NCBI RefSeq assembly: GCF_031202265.1
Contig: NZ_CP100604.1
Location: 2,462,501-2,526,500 of the forward strand
Reading direction: 5' to 3'
DNA: 64,000 bases
Source of the DNA: Bradyrhizobium sp. Ash2021
Lineage (GTDB): Bacteria > Pseudomonadota > Alphaproteobacteria > Rhizobiales > Xanthobacteraceae
The translations under genes and the position numbers were made by a program. The notes under the pieces were generated by a model. That model had not been told where the DNA came from. It saw only the letters and a list, made by a program, of their open reading frames with translations, and did not search any database. This document shows, one piece after another, positions 33,340 to 42,072 of the stretch (within the stretch, counting starts at the first letter, position 1; each line of letters opens with the position of its first letter).

Positions 33340-35102
33340 CCCTGCCAGCCCAGCTTTTTCAGAGGCGGTGACGCTTCCTTAATCGTCGCAAGCTGTCTCG
33401 ATGGCAGAAATGGCGGTGAACGACGGCGGCCTTTGATGAGAATGGCGAAGCCGTTTGAGCTTCATGCCCTGCGTTCCAGCCACTGCCAAGAGTCGCTCCG
33501 ATGATGAAGCCGGCCGTCTTTGTCCCAGAGGATCAGCCTCTCACCCTTGCGAACTTACCGCCGAGCCGGCCGCAGAAACGGCTTGCGTTTGCGGTCGTGC
33601 TCACCTTGCTGGGCGCCCTTTTCATCTCGGCACCGAAGCTTTGGAACGTCCAGCTGGGGGGGATCGACGCCTTCGTCCCGGCCTATGGCACGGCGCTGGT
33701 CGTGAATGACTTGATCACCGCGGTTCTGCTGTTCAACCAGTTCGCCATCCTGCATTCGCGTGCCCTCCTCGCAATCGCGAGTGGGTATCTCTTCGCAGGG
33801 TTTATGGTCATCCCGTGGATGCTGACCTTTCCGGGGGTGTTCACACCAGGTGGCCTGCTGGGCGCGGGGCTACAGACCGCGGCTTGGCTCTCCGCTCTGC
33901 GGTACGCCTGTATTCCTCCGTTCGTCATCGCATATGCCCTTTTGAACGATCCCGATCCGCCCAAGCGATTGTGGAAGGGCTCAGTGGGAGCGACCGTCGT
34001 TTGGAGTGTCGCGATGTCCGCGGCCATCGTATGCGCCGTGACATTTCTTGTCATAGCGGGTGATGCATATTTGCCCCCCATCTCCATCGATCTGGTCCGT
34101 TTTTCCACCTTCTGGCTTTATTTTGCCAGTTGTCTAATACTGTGGAACACACTTGCACTCATTTTGCTCTGGATCCGCAAGCGGTCGATACTCGATCTGT
34201 GGCTGATGGTGGTCGTTTGCGCGTATGCAATTGAGCTCTATCTGGTCGCGTTTCCTGGTCTGGCCCGGTTCAGCGCCGGCTGGTACGCCGGCCGAATCTA
34301 CGGGTACGTCGCCAGCATTCTTGTACTCTTTGTCCTGTTGTATGAGATAATGACGCTTTACGCGCAACTCCTCCGCGCGGTCTTGGCGCAGCGTCGCGAG
34401 CGTGAGACGCGACTGATGACCGGCGATGCCGTGTCAGCCTCAATTGCTCACGAAGTCAAACAGCCATTAACGGCGATCATAGCCAGTGCGAACGCAGGTT
34501 TAAATTGGCTCGATCGTGTCGAGCCTGAGCTCGATAGCGCCCGGAATGCGTTGCGACGCGTCGTGGCCACCGGACACCGTGCGGACGCCATGATCGAAAA
34601 TATCCGGGCGCATTTCAAGATGGGTGCACGGACACGCACTTCGCTTGATATCGACGACCTCATCCAGGAAGCTTTGGCCGTCGTTCGCGACAAACTGCAA
34701 ACACATCGCGTTGCCGTTCAATTCGACCCTAACGAACGGCTGCCACGGATAACAGGCGAACAGATCCAGCTGCAGCAAGTGCTGGTGAATTTGATTACGA
34801 ACGCAATTGACTCCATGGCTGCAAAGAATGGGGAACGAGTGCTGTCCATAAGGTCTGAAGTCCATCATTCCAGATATGTGATGGTGTCGGTGAAAGACAC
34901 GGGGAAAGGCCTCGAGGCCGGTGCCGTGGACCGGATATTCAACCCAATGTTCACGACCAAAACGCACGGCATGGGCATGGGGCTGTCGATCTGCCGGTCG
35001 ATCATCGAGGCGCATGAAGGGCAAATATGGGTGACCGCCAATAAGGGCCGCGGCGCCATTTTTCACTTCACGGTGCCGGTGGATCCTGGCAGCGCATCCT
35101 AA
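33340..35102. repeat. Inverted duplication, right arm
   Basis: Reverse-complement counterpart of 30792-32560, covering the upstream region and the whole kinase gene. The two arms point away from each other across a ~780-bp spacer. Confidence 0.75.
33501..35102 (+). CDS. MASE4-type membrane histidine kinase, copy 2
   Basis: 533 residues, same architecture as 30792-32396: MASE4 membrane part, SIAHEVKQPLTAI phospho-His region, NLITNAIDSM, DTGKGL and GMGMGLSICRS. The cytoplasmic half is almost identical to copy 1 by eye, while the membrane half has more substitutions (for example WNVQLGGIDAFVPAYG versus SNIQLGRIDAFVPAYG). This suggests sensor divergence after duplication, or gene conversion of the kinase half. 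ATGATG start, AGTCGCTCCG upstream. Orphan: no regulator next to it. Confidence 0.92.
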   Translation: MMKPAVFVPEDQPLTLANLPPSRPQKRLAFAVVLTLLGALFISAPKLWNVQLGGIDAFVPAYGTALVVNDLITAVLLFNQFAILHSRALLAIASGYLFAGFMVIPWMLTFPGVFTPGGLLGAGLQTAAWLSALRYACIPPFVIAYALLNDPDPPKRLWKGSVGATVVWSVAMSAAIVCAVTFLVIAGDAYLPPISIDLVRFSTFWLYFASCLILWNTLALILLWIRKRSILDLWLMVVVCAYAIELYLVAFPGLARFSAGWYAGRIYGYVASILVLFVLLYEIMTLYAQLLRAVLAQRRERETRLMTGDAVSASIAHEVKQPLTAIIASANAGLNWLDRVEPELDSARNALRRVVATGHRADAMIENIRAHFKMGARTRTSLDIDDLIQEALAVVRDKLQTHRVAVQFDPNERLPRITGEQIQLQQVLVNLITNAIDSMAAKNGERVLSIRSEVHHSRYVMVSVKDTGKGLEAGAVDRIFNPMFTTKTHGMGMGLSICRSIIEAHEGQIWVTANKGRGAIFHFTVPVDPGSAS

Positions 35103-35267
35103 TCGGGCTCCATCCGTATCGCGGCCGGCCGCAAGTGCTTAGTGGTAGCCTTCTGCGCCGCCCAAGTCCGACTGTGGCACTTTTCTGACCTAGCGAGCCA
35201 AGCCGGCGATGTCGGCTCATTCGGGGTAAAGCGGACGTCGCGTACCAGCCGACCGATGCCGCTGCGG

Positions 35268-36452
35268 TCACAATTGCCCACCGGCCTTGTTCAACGAATT
35301 GTTCGAGGTATCCTCTATCGGACCGTTCGCGCGAACGTCGAATGTACGCGCTCCGAGCTCCGGCGGAATCGGCTCTAGCCACGGCGCAGCCATTAGCGTT
35401 TCCTCCGCATCGGAGAGACCCTGCGCCCATCGCCTTTCCATCGTTGGGCGGTCGAATTCGTAGTCCTTTGATTGTCCTAGCGCGTGCTCCGGACGGTAAA
35501 TCACTTCAACGATGTCCATGGTAGTCACGCAACGGAATTCGTCGAGCAAGGCGGCTTCCGGGCCGGTCCTCAGATCGTCGGGGAGTCTCTCCCAAAGCAT
35601 GTTGATGCTGTGGCGCAGATCATGCAACCGCCGCAATGTGTCCGTAGCCGCCCGCGTTCGGCTTGAATAGCGGATGTCCTTGTCCCGCTCGGTAACCTCG
35701 TTCAAATTCCCGGGCAGGGCGCCGCGGGCCGGGAAAAGGTCCACCTGGAAGATGAGATGGCTACGGCGCGGATAATACTCGATCACGTATTGCAGCGGTG
35801 TATTGGATACCAGGCCGCCGTCCCAATAGTGCTCTCCGTCGATTTCCACGGAGGGAAAGCCTGGCGGAAGAGCGCCGCTCGCGAGGATGTGCTCCGGCCT
35901 TATCTCGGTCTCGGCATTATCGAAGTACGCGAAATTGCCTGTCCTTACGTTTACGGCTCCGACGCTGAAGCGAATTTCTCTGGAATTAATGCGGTCGAAA
36001 TCGACAAGTCGCTCCAATGTGGATTTCAGCGAGCTCGTGTCGTAGTAGCTGGTCGGCGTGTGGCCGAACCACCACTCGGTAGGCTTTCGCGGCGCGAAGA
36101 AGTTAGACTGGCCGAACATCAGCGCATGCATTGCGCTGATCTGCTTTCCAAGGTCGAAAGGCAAACCCGTACCGTTGACGAGGTCAGAAATCCGTGCGGG
36201 CCAGATCGCGGACGTTGTGATCGTGCGCCAGAATTCCCGCAGTTTTTCAACCCGCATTTCCGGCGAATTGCCAGCGATCAGGGCGGCATTGATCGCGCCG
36301 ATCGAGATGCCGGCCACCCAGTCAGGCTTGTAGTCCGACGAGGCGAGCGCCTCGTAAACGCCGGCTTGATAGCTTCCGAGGGCGCCCCCGCCTTGCAGGA
36401 CGAGTGCAACCTTCTTCGTGTACGATTCTGGCCGCAAGGCAGCTTGCTTCAT
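35268..36452 (-). CDS. Patatin-like phospholipase (DUF3734 type)
   Basis: 394 residues from MKQAALRPESY; GAGGGCGGAC supports 36452 rather than the in-frame ATG at 36494. Motifs: oxyanion loop VLQGGGALGSYQAG, nucleophile elbow AGISIGAINA (G-x-S-x-G), and DGG (HYWDGGLVSNTPL) with the dyad Asp. The C-terminal half (FQVDLFPARG ... DIVEVIYRPEHALG ... SKDYEFDRPTMERRW) is the DUF3734 extension of bacterial patatins. Acyl-ester or phospholipid hydrolysis is the family activity. It stands alone. Confidence 0.9.
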   Translation of the reverse strand: MKQAALRPESYTKKVALVLQGGGALGSYQAGVYEALASSDYKPDWVAGISIGAINAALIAGNSPEMRVEKLREFWRTITTSAIWPARISDLVNGTGLPFDLGKQISAMHALMFGQSNFFAPRKPTEWWFGHTPTSYYDTSSLKSTLERLVDFDRINSREIRFSVGAVNVRTGNFAYFDNAETEIRPEHILASGALPPGFPSVEIDGEHYWDGGLVSNTPLQYVIEYYPRRSHLIFQVDLFPARGALPGNLNEVTERDKDIRYSSRTRAATDTLRRLHDLRHSINMLWERLPDDLRTGPEAALLDEFRCVTTMDIVEVIYRPEHALGQSKDYEFDRPTMERRWAQGLSDAEETLMAAPWLEPIPPELGARTFDVRANGPIEDTSNNSLNKAGGQL

Positions 36453-36521
36453 TGTCCGCCCTCTGTTTTTGCTCGAGAGACTTTTCCGGGGCACGCGCCC
36501 AAGCGAACTCCCGGTCGAGCC

Positions 36522-36617
36522 CCAACCAAACTCGACCTAGTCATCAAACTCAAGGCCGCCAGGGCGCTCGGCGTCACGATACCGGAATCGTTCCTGCCGC
36601 GGCTGCGCGCCGACTAG
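36522..36617 (+). pseudogene. C-terminal relic of an ABC substrate-binding protein
   Basis: Thirty-one codons reading PTKLDLVIKLKAARALGVTI then PESFLPRLRAD-stop. This is close to the common end of pfam04392-type substrate-binding proteins (FDLVINLKTAKALGLTIP). No upstream part exists; the frame is antisense to the patatin leader region. Confidence 0.65.
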
Positions 36618-37014
36618 GTGATCGAATAAAGCACATAATTGCTACGGTGCATGAGTCTCTTCCTGGCACCCTTGAGACATGCCGACGGACGTCTCGAATG
36701 TCTGCTTGTCGGGGAAGACCAGAAGTGGTTGGCGCACCGTCAAAACGACGCGATTGACCCTAATCGGACTCATGCGACGCCTCATTCCGCCGATTGATAC
36801 GTCACCCATTTTGGACTAGGCCGTGTACTCATAAACCCGGCGGCATGACGCACCGACGTTGATGTCCGCTTTGCGCCCAAGGCGACGCGTTGTTGCGCAG
36901 CAGCGAAATGACGGAAGGCCAACAGCCGACATCCGCTCGGGCCCGACGGCCGGATCTTCGATCTTGTCGATTCCCTGCAGCCGCACATCGGATCACAGTG
37001 AGTTAGCCGCTGCG
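36618..37014. other. 400 bp of relic intergenic sequence
   Basis: Contains the second copy of the ~80-bp relic repeat (36673-36757), then sequence such as GTGTACTCATAAACCCGG and TGATGTCCGCTTTGCG. I associate these with degenerate repeats scattered between Bradyrhizobium genes. No gene seen. Confidence 0.45.
36673..36757 (+). repeat. Degenerate ~80-bp relic repeat, copy 2
   Basis: Shares TTGAGACATGCCGA, GAATGTCTG and GTCAAAACGxCGCGATTG with 23938-24020. Confidence 0.55.
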
Positions 37015-37350
37015 TCAAAGTTCAGCGAACCAGCCGTCGATGACCACTTCCGATCCAAGGATGTAGCTGGATGCGTCACTGGCGACGAACAGCACCGCAG
37101 CGGCGATTTCGTCGGGTTGTCCAAGGTGCCCGATTGGAATCAGCTCGCTGGCGCCCACGAGATAGTCGCGAAAGTCCGCTTCAGTCTGCCCGGAATGTTC
37201 GGATTGGCCCACGCCCCGAAGGATGGGCGTCTCGATCGGGCCCGGACTGACCAGTTAAGAAACCAAGGGCGTATCCGCTACGCCGTGTGTGTAGTGGCAG
37301 AACAAGTTCAATCCAGTTAGGCTAACTTTGCGATGTTGGATCTTAGCCAT
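37015..37350 (-). pseudogene. SDR gene with internal deletion, intact promoter and start
   Basis: ATG 37350 with ribosome site CTAGGAG starts MAKIQHRKVSLTGLN, the beginning of an SDR (…VLVTGAN). The frame soon ends at TAA 37260-37258. In the frame that follows, VSPGPIETPILRGVG, then LIPIGHLGQPDEIAAAVLF and YILGSEVVIDGWFAEL supply a normal SDR C-terminus. The middle (~150 residues: NNAG, Ser and YxxxK) is gone. SigF-type site 4 sits 87 bp upstream and is perfect, so a promoter still drives a dead gene. Confidence 0.75.
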
Positions 37351-37436
37351 GCAGACTCCTAGCGCTTCTACAATAGTAACGTCTCAGGTCCATTTGGTTA
37401 TCGCATAAATGGTCCAGCCACGTCTGACATACTACT

Positions 37437-37462
37437 TTCGCGGTTTGCTTCGGTTTGGTTAC
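37437..37462 (-). promoter_or_regulatory. SigF-type ECF promoter, site 4 (minus strand)
   Basis: On the minus strand GTAACC (37462-37457), sixteen bases, CGAA (37440-37437), again CTGTAACCAAACC before and CGAAAGTAGT after. It faces the SDR relic at 37350 and away from the kinase at 37590. Confidence 0.75.
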
Positions 37463-37589
37463 AGGTACACAAAGAAGTTATTCGCCACCGCCGTTGCAGT
37501 CGGCTGACTGAGTACGATAAAGCCGGACCAAGTTTGAGGACATGTGCCGAAATATCCCGGCAATCGTTGACGGTGAGAGAAGTCTCGCT

Positions 37590-39236
37590 ATGAAGCTTGA
37601 GAACAAAGCGTCTGAAATAGGACGAATTGCCAAGGCGTTCCAGGCAATCTCAAAGGAGATCAGCTACGAAGGGTTAGCTAAAGCCCTTCTCAAAGCCGCA
37701 CTCGACTATTGCGGAGCAGCGCGTGGTGCTGTGCTGCTGAGCGAAAAAGGTGAGTTGCTTGCCAAAGCCGATGCAAGCTTTCCACGCGAAAGGGCGAGGT
37801 TCTTTGTTTCGGAACCTGCGGCCGGTGACTTCCGATTGTTGCCAGATATCAGCGAACGGGTACTTGCGCGTCAGGAAATTGTCGTCAGACAGGATTGCTG
37901 GAAAGGGTCCGCACTGGTCGATCCGGCCGAGTGCCCGCCGGGGCAGAACATAGCGCAATTGTTCCTGCCTCTGATTCATCAAGACCGGACCATCGGTGTT
38001 CTCTACCTCGAATCAGAGCGCAAGGAGACATTCACGCCCGGGTGTATCTCTGTGATATCGATGTTGGCTTCGCAGGCTGCCGCATCCTTCGAATCTACGC
38101 AGCTTTTCGAGGCACTGCGTGAGACCAACTCGTGGATGATCAAGGGTCAGCAGATCGGCCGGATGGGCAGCTATCGCTGGAACACGCGGACTCTGCTCTC
38201 GCGAGCATCGCGCGAATGCTACCGCATCTTCGATATCGATCTTGACGTAAATCCGGTACCGTTCGAGGTGTTCAAGAGCCGAGTATACCCTGACGACATC
38301 AATGCTTTGGAGCAAGCGCTCAGGGAGGCCGTCAGTACCAAGTCTCCGTTCAGTCACGAGTACAGAGTTGTTCATAGAGACAGCTCGATCCTGCATGTCG
38401 TAGCTGTCGGACAATTCGACCTCGGCCCAACCGGCGATGTCGAATTGGAAGGGATCATCACCGATATCACGGAATGGAAGGCCGCGGAACATGCGCTCAC
38501 GGACGTGCGAAACGAACTTGCGCGAGCCGTCCGCCTCGCATCGCTCGGCGAACTCGCAGGCTCCGTTATTCACGAGATCAATCAGCCGCTGACCGGGATC
38601 ATCATGAGTGCGGAGGCTTGCCTCCGGTGGCTCGCGCGGGATCCCGCCGAACCCAGTGAAGCTCGCAAGTCCGCGATGCGTGTCATTGAACAGGGACGCC
38701 GGGCGAGCGACATCGTCACGGGCCTCAGGTACCTGGTGCGCGACGCGCGGATCCGATTTAGCGAGGTCGAGATCAATGATGCCATCGATGAAATTCTTCT
38801 TCTTTTGAAGCGAGATATTGAGCGTGCCGACGTCACGCTCAGGACGGCCCTTGATAACTCGATACCGACCGTCGAGGGGGATCGAGTGCAGCTTCAGCAG
38901 GTCGTCCACAACCTCGTGCGCAATGCAATCGACGCCATGACTACCGTTAGTGGAAGGCCTCGCGTTCTGACTGCTTCCTCAAAGGTCGCCGACGGTTGTG
39001 TCTTTGTCAGTATCGCTGATGCTGGCGTCGGCATCGCCTCCACGAGCAGGGAACGACTGTTCGATCCCCTCTACACGACAAAAGGCGACGGCTTGGGCCT
39101 GGGTCTGTCGATCTGCCGCAAGATCATTGCTGTCCATGGAGGAGGTCTCTGGGTGGAGGAAGACACGGCTCATGGCGCAACCTTCACGTTCACTGTCCCG
39201 CTTCGCCAATCGGCCTCGGTGCCGGGGAGCGCCTGA
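37590..39236 (+). CDS. GAF-PAS sensor histidine kinase
   Basis: 548 residues from MKLENKASEIGRIAKAF (the ATG at 37542 is an alternative; the twin at 28969 begins at the position of 37590). Order: short N-helix; GAF domain (about 30-180: ALLKAALDYCGAARGAVLLS ... FLPLIHQDRTIGVLYLE); PAS domain (about 200-315: MGSYRWNTRTLL ... LEGIITDITEWK); phospho-His region LGELAGSVIHEINQPLTGI; HATPase with NLVRNAIDAM, DAGVGI and GDGLGLGLSICRKII. Soluble, no membrane segment, so it senses a cytoplasmic signal. Its stop is two bases before the GTG of the FixJ-like regulator, forming a two-gene operon. Confidence 0.92.
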   Translation: MKLENKASEIGRIAKAFQAISKEISYEGLAKALLKAALDYCGAARGAVLLSEKGELLAKADASFPRERARFFVSEPAAGDFRLLPDISERVLARQEIVVRQDCWKGSALVDPAECPPGQNIAQLFLPLIHQDRTIGVLYLESERKETFTPGCISVISMLASQAAASFESTQLFEALRETNSWMIKGQQIGRMGSYRWNTRTLLSRASRECYRIFDIDLDVNPVPFEVFKSRVYPDDINALEQALREAVSTKSPFSHEYRVVHRDSSILHVVAVGQFDLGPTGDVELEGIITDITEWKAAEHALTDVRNELARAVRLASLGELAGSVIHEINQPLTGIIMSAEACLRWLARDPAEPSEARKSAMRVIEQGRRASDIVTGLRYLVRDARIRFSEVEINDAIDEILLLLKRDIERADVTLRTALDNSIPTVEGDRVQLQQVVHNLVRNAIDAMTTVSGRPRVLTASSKVADGCVFVSIADAGVGIASTSRERLFDPLYTTKGDGLGLGLSICRKIIAVHGGGLWVEEDTAHGATFTFTVPLRQSASVPGSA

Positions 39237-39238
39237 AA

Positions 39239-39904
39239 GTGTCGTCGTCAGTTTTTGTTCATATCGTCGACGACGACAAGGCGGTTCGCGAGACGCTTGG
39301 AGATCTGCTTCGCTCCATAGACTATCAGGTAATGCTCCATGGATCTGCCTCGGAGTTTCTCAATGTTGAACTGCCCGACGCGCCGGCATGTCTGGTGCTC
39401 GACGTTCGATTGCCGGGCACGAGCGGGTTGGAGCTGCAAGAGTATCTGACCAGCATCAATATCTCGATGCCTGTCATTTTGATGACAGGCTATGGCGACA
39501 TTCCAATGTCTGTGAAAGGCATGAAGGCTGGCGCGGTCGATTTCCTCGCCAAGCCGATACGGGAACAGGAGTTGATTGATGCCGTTGCCACGGCGATTCG
39601 AATGGACCAGGACCGGCGTCACGACCTTGTGCAAGTTACTCGATTGCGAGAGCGGTATGCGCTCCTGACGCCGCGTGAAAGGCAAGTGATGGTGCTTGTG
39701 GCGTCCGGGTTCATGAACAAGCATGTCGCGAGCGAACTCTCGATCAGCGAGCCAACCGTGAAAATGCACCGCGGCAGCGCTATGCGAAAGATGGGAGCAA
39801 AATCCGTAGCGACGCTCGCTCGGATGGCTGAAGCTCTTAACATTCAGAGGCAAGGCGCGACCGTGACCTCGGTACCAAAGGTACAGACCAAGGTATGGGT
39901 CTGA
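39239..39904 (+). CDS. FixJ-type response regulator
   Basis: 221 residues, GTG start. Receiver with HIVDDDKAV, LDVRLPGTSG (phospho-Asp) and LAKPIR (Lys); LuxR-type HTH with LTPRERQVMVLVASGFMNKHVA and SISEPTVKMHRGSAMRKM. Cognate to the kinase at 37590 by operon structure. It carries a 20-residue tail (VTSVPKVQTKVWV) absent from the 28134 twin. DNA target unknown. Confidence 0.92.
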   Translation: MSSSVFVHIVDDDKAVRETLGDLLRSIDYQVMLHGSASEFLNVELPDAPACLVLDVRLPGTSGLELQEYLTSINISMPVILMTGYGDIPMSVKGMKAGAVDFLAKPIREQELIDAVATAIRMDQDRRHDLVQVTRLRERYALLTPRERQVMVLVASGFMNKHVASELSISEPTVKMHRGSAMRKMGAKSVATLARMAEALNIQRQGATVTSVPKVQTKVWV

Positions 39905-40323
39905 GTATCACAACCGCGAGATTGCGGCCATGCGCGGCCGAAAGCATGGTTTAGCTAAACCTTGTGCTGCCAATCGACACTGGGTAGCCGTCTGCTCACA
40001 GGGGAGATGATGCGATGCACATCCCTTCTCGATTGTATAACAGCCCCCCGGATCGAATGCCTGACGATCGACGATTCAGCGTTAGTAGGGATGACCACTG
40101 CCCCCCGATGCGCTCCCATGATTTCGCGCACGTGGCAAGATTAAGATCAACATCTATCGAGGTCTGAAGAAAATGGCTGCCTTGGCGTCTTAGCGGTAAC
40201 GAGAGACGGAAACGAACGCATCTCGCAAGCAAAAAGCAGAGCACATGAATTACGCTTCTACCGGCATGGCAGAGAGTCCAGCGAGTGCCAACACGGGCGC
40301 GGTCATCAAGCGGAGGCAATGTC
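39905..40323. other. 420 bp without a gene
   Basis: Short unrelated frames only; no promoter motif I can name. It probably holds the promoter of the AraC gene. Confidence 0.4.
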
Positions 40324-41184
40324 TTGAATCCGACCGTTAAGATCACGCCTGCCGAATCTATTGAACGTTTCGGTACGGGCTGCCACTGGTGGTTTTCAGA
40401 AAGCGTCCACGTTCCGATCGGATGCAAGATTGAGTTTCTCTTTCAAGGACCACTGCATTTACTCGTATTGTACAATGAAGGTACACGTCGGAACGGTGAA
40501 ACATGGATCGATGGCCTACCTTCATCAAGGCTTCGAAAGTTTACGCATAAGCTTACTTTCGTACCTGCGGGATGCGCCTATCGAGAATGGCATGAGAGCG
40601 GCGCTTCCACTCGAGTAACCCTTCTGTATCTGGACCCTGCTGCGTTTCAGAAATCGGACGATAGCGAAGGCGCGTTCCAGCCCAGAATATACTTCGAGGA
40701 TTCTCTTGTCTGGGAGACAGCATCGAAATTGAAGAACACGATTGAGGACGCTCGGGCCAGAAGCATGCCGTACCTGGAGGCGCTCTCTGGTGTTCTTGCG
40801 CATGAGTTATCTTGCGTGAACGACGAGGCAGCTCGCGCGCCGAAAGTGAATCGCGGAGGTCTCGCCAGTTGGCAAAAACGCGCCGTCGTCGGCTATATTG
40901 AAGAGCACCTCGGGAAACAGGTCTCGCTTTCAAAACTTGCGGAACTGGCGCGACTTAGCCAGCATCATTTTTGCCGAGCGTTCAAGCAGTCATTCGGAAC
41001 TCCACCGCATCAGTATCAAGTGCAGCGCCGCATGGAGGTCGCCAAGTCGCTCCTGGCGAATCGAGCGAGCTCGGTCACGGATATCGCCCTCACTTTAGGG
41101 TATGCGCAGACCAGCTCTTTCAGCAATTCTTTTCGAAAGACGACAGGCTGGACACCCACGGTGTATCGCAGGGAATTCCAATGA
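40324..41184 (+). CDS. AraC-family transcriptional regulator
   Basis: 286 residues. The C-terminal ~100 residues hold the double HTH: VSLSKLAELARLSQHHFCRAF, FGTPPHQYQVQRRMEVAKSL and VTDIALTLGYAQTSSFSNSF, ending GWTPTVYRREF. The N-terminal ~170 residues form an effector domain without an obvious cupin signature. A TTG at 40324 with GGAGG seven bases before it is preferred over ATG 40285, which only adds an Arg/Ser-rich leader. No adjacent target is obvious. Confidence 0.88.
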   Translation: MNPTVKITPAESIERFGTGCHWWFSESVHVPIGCKIEFLFQGPLHLLVLYNEGTRRNGETWIDGLPSSRLRKFTHKLTFVPAGCAYREWHESGASTRVTLLYLDPAAFQKSDDSEGAFQPRIYFEDSLVWETASKLKNTIEDARARSMPYLEALSGVLAHELSCVNDEAARAPKVNRGGLASWQKRAVVGYIEEHLGKQVSLSKLAELARLSQHHFCRAFKQSFGTPPHQYQVQRRMEVAKSLLANRASSVTDIALTLGYAQTSSFSNSFRKTTGWTPTVYRREFQ

Positions 41185-41362
41185 GCCGACTCAATGGGTC
41201 ATTCAGAGGTTGACGAGTGAACGGGACACTTAGCTTCGGAGACAAGGAGTGCGTGTTGAGCCTTGTATGCAGACCCATCCTGTGGAGCTGTGTCTGGCGT
41301 CTATTGCCGGCCACCGCCACTCGAGGCGCGGGAAAGCGGACAAGGTCAGGCTATTCGTCCTA

Positions 41363-41602
41363 TTATCTCACCGGCCTCGCTTCGCCGCCGCCATACTTGG
41401 ACGGATCGTCGTAGCTAGGGGTGTCGTGATAGCGGACCGGCGGGCTACGCCGTTCGACTGTCCAACCCGGAGCGGCAAAGCCTAAGGTCAAATCTTGCTT
41501 GGCACGAACGATGACATGTAGCGGTCTCGAACGATGCGCCGTTGCTGCGTTGGCAGAAGCACACAGGGTGATCAACAGGCATAACACCAAACCAGAACGC
41601 AT
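41363..41602 (-). CDS. Small exported protein
   Basis: 79 residues from MRSGLVLCLLITLCASANAA, a clean Sec signal cleaved after ANA. The mature part is short (PLHVIVRAKQDLTLGFAAPG then WTVERRSPPVRYHDTPSYDD) and resembles small exported Bradyrhizobium proteins with an HVIVRP segment. Translation may begin at 41602; the upstream ATG at 41653 adds a non-signal leader. No function known. Confidence 0.7.
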   Translation of the reverse strand: MRSGLVLCLLITLCASANAATAHRSRPLHVIVRAKQDLTLGFAAPGWTVERRSPPVRYHDTPSYDDPSKYGGGEARPVR

Positions 41603-42072
41603 CGCATTTACTCCAATCGACCTCTCGCCGTTCCTGCATGATGCGCGCCGCACTTCCCCAATCGCAGCGAGTTCACGATCAGTCTCATCGCAGGCATCAT
41701 GCGCGCATGCACGAGAAGTTAGATATCATTCAACACCTGCTCCGGCTTATCCATTTTTCGCGCGGGTGTGTCGATCGTGCTATTTTCGGTGGCCGACGAG
41801 TTAAATTAGTAACCGTCTGCGCTGTCTAAATTTCCGGATGAAGATTAACAGGCTGACATCTTCGAGATCCGAGAGCTCGATCTGCCCCAGGCCAAGCCCG
41901 TCGCGTCCTTCTGGGTTTTCATCCCGTTCGAATCTCTATTCCCGAATGACGTTTACGACGTCATCGGCCATGCTGGGACGAGACGGGATAAGACACTGCG
42001 GACCCTGCGACTGGGCCGTTCGCAAATGCGTGATCGTTTTGCGAGCGGGCCGACCAACCCGTCCGAATCTAA
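41603..42072. other. 470 bp with no recognised gene
   Basis: One plus-strand stretch (41857-42090) translates as DIFEIRELDLPQAKPVASFW and LFPNDVYDVIGHAGTRRDKT, protein-like but without a start; possibly a relic. Nothing else is seen. Confidence 0.35.

Noticed and set aside
41808..41840. GTAACC upstream of 41838
   Set aside because: The sequence 16 bases downstream is TTTC, not CGAA, and no credible gene follows.
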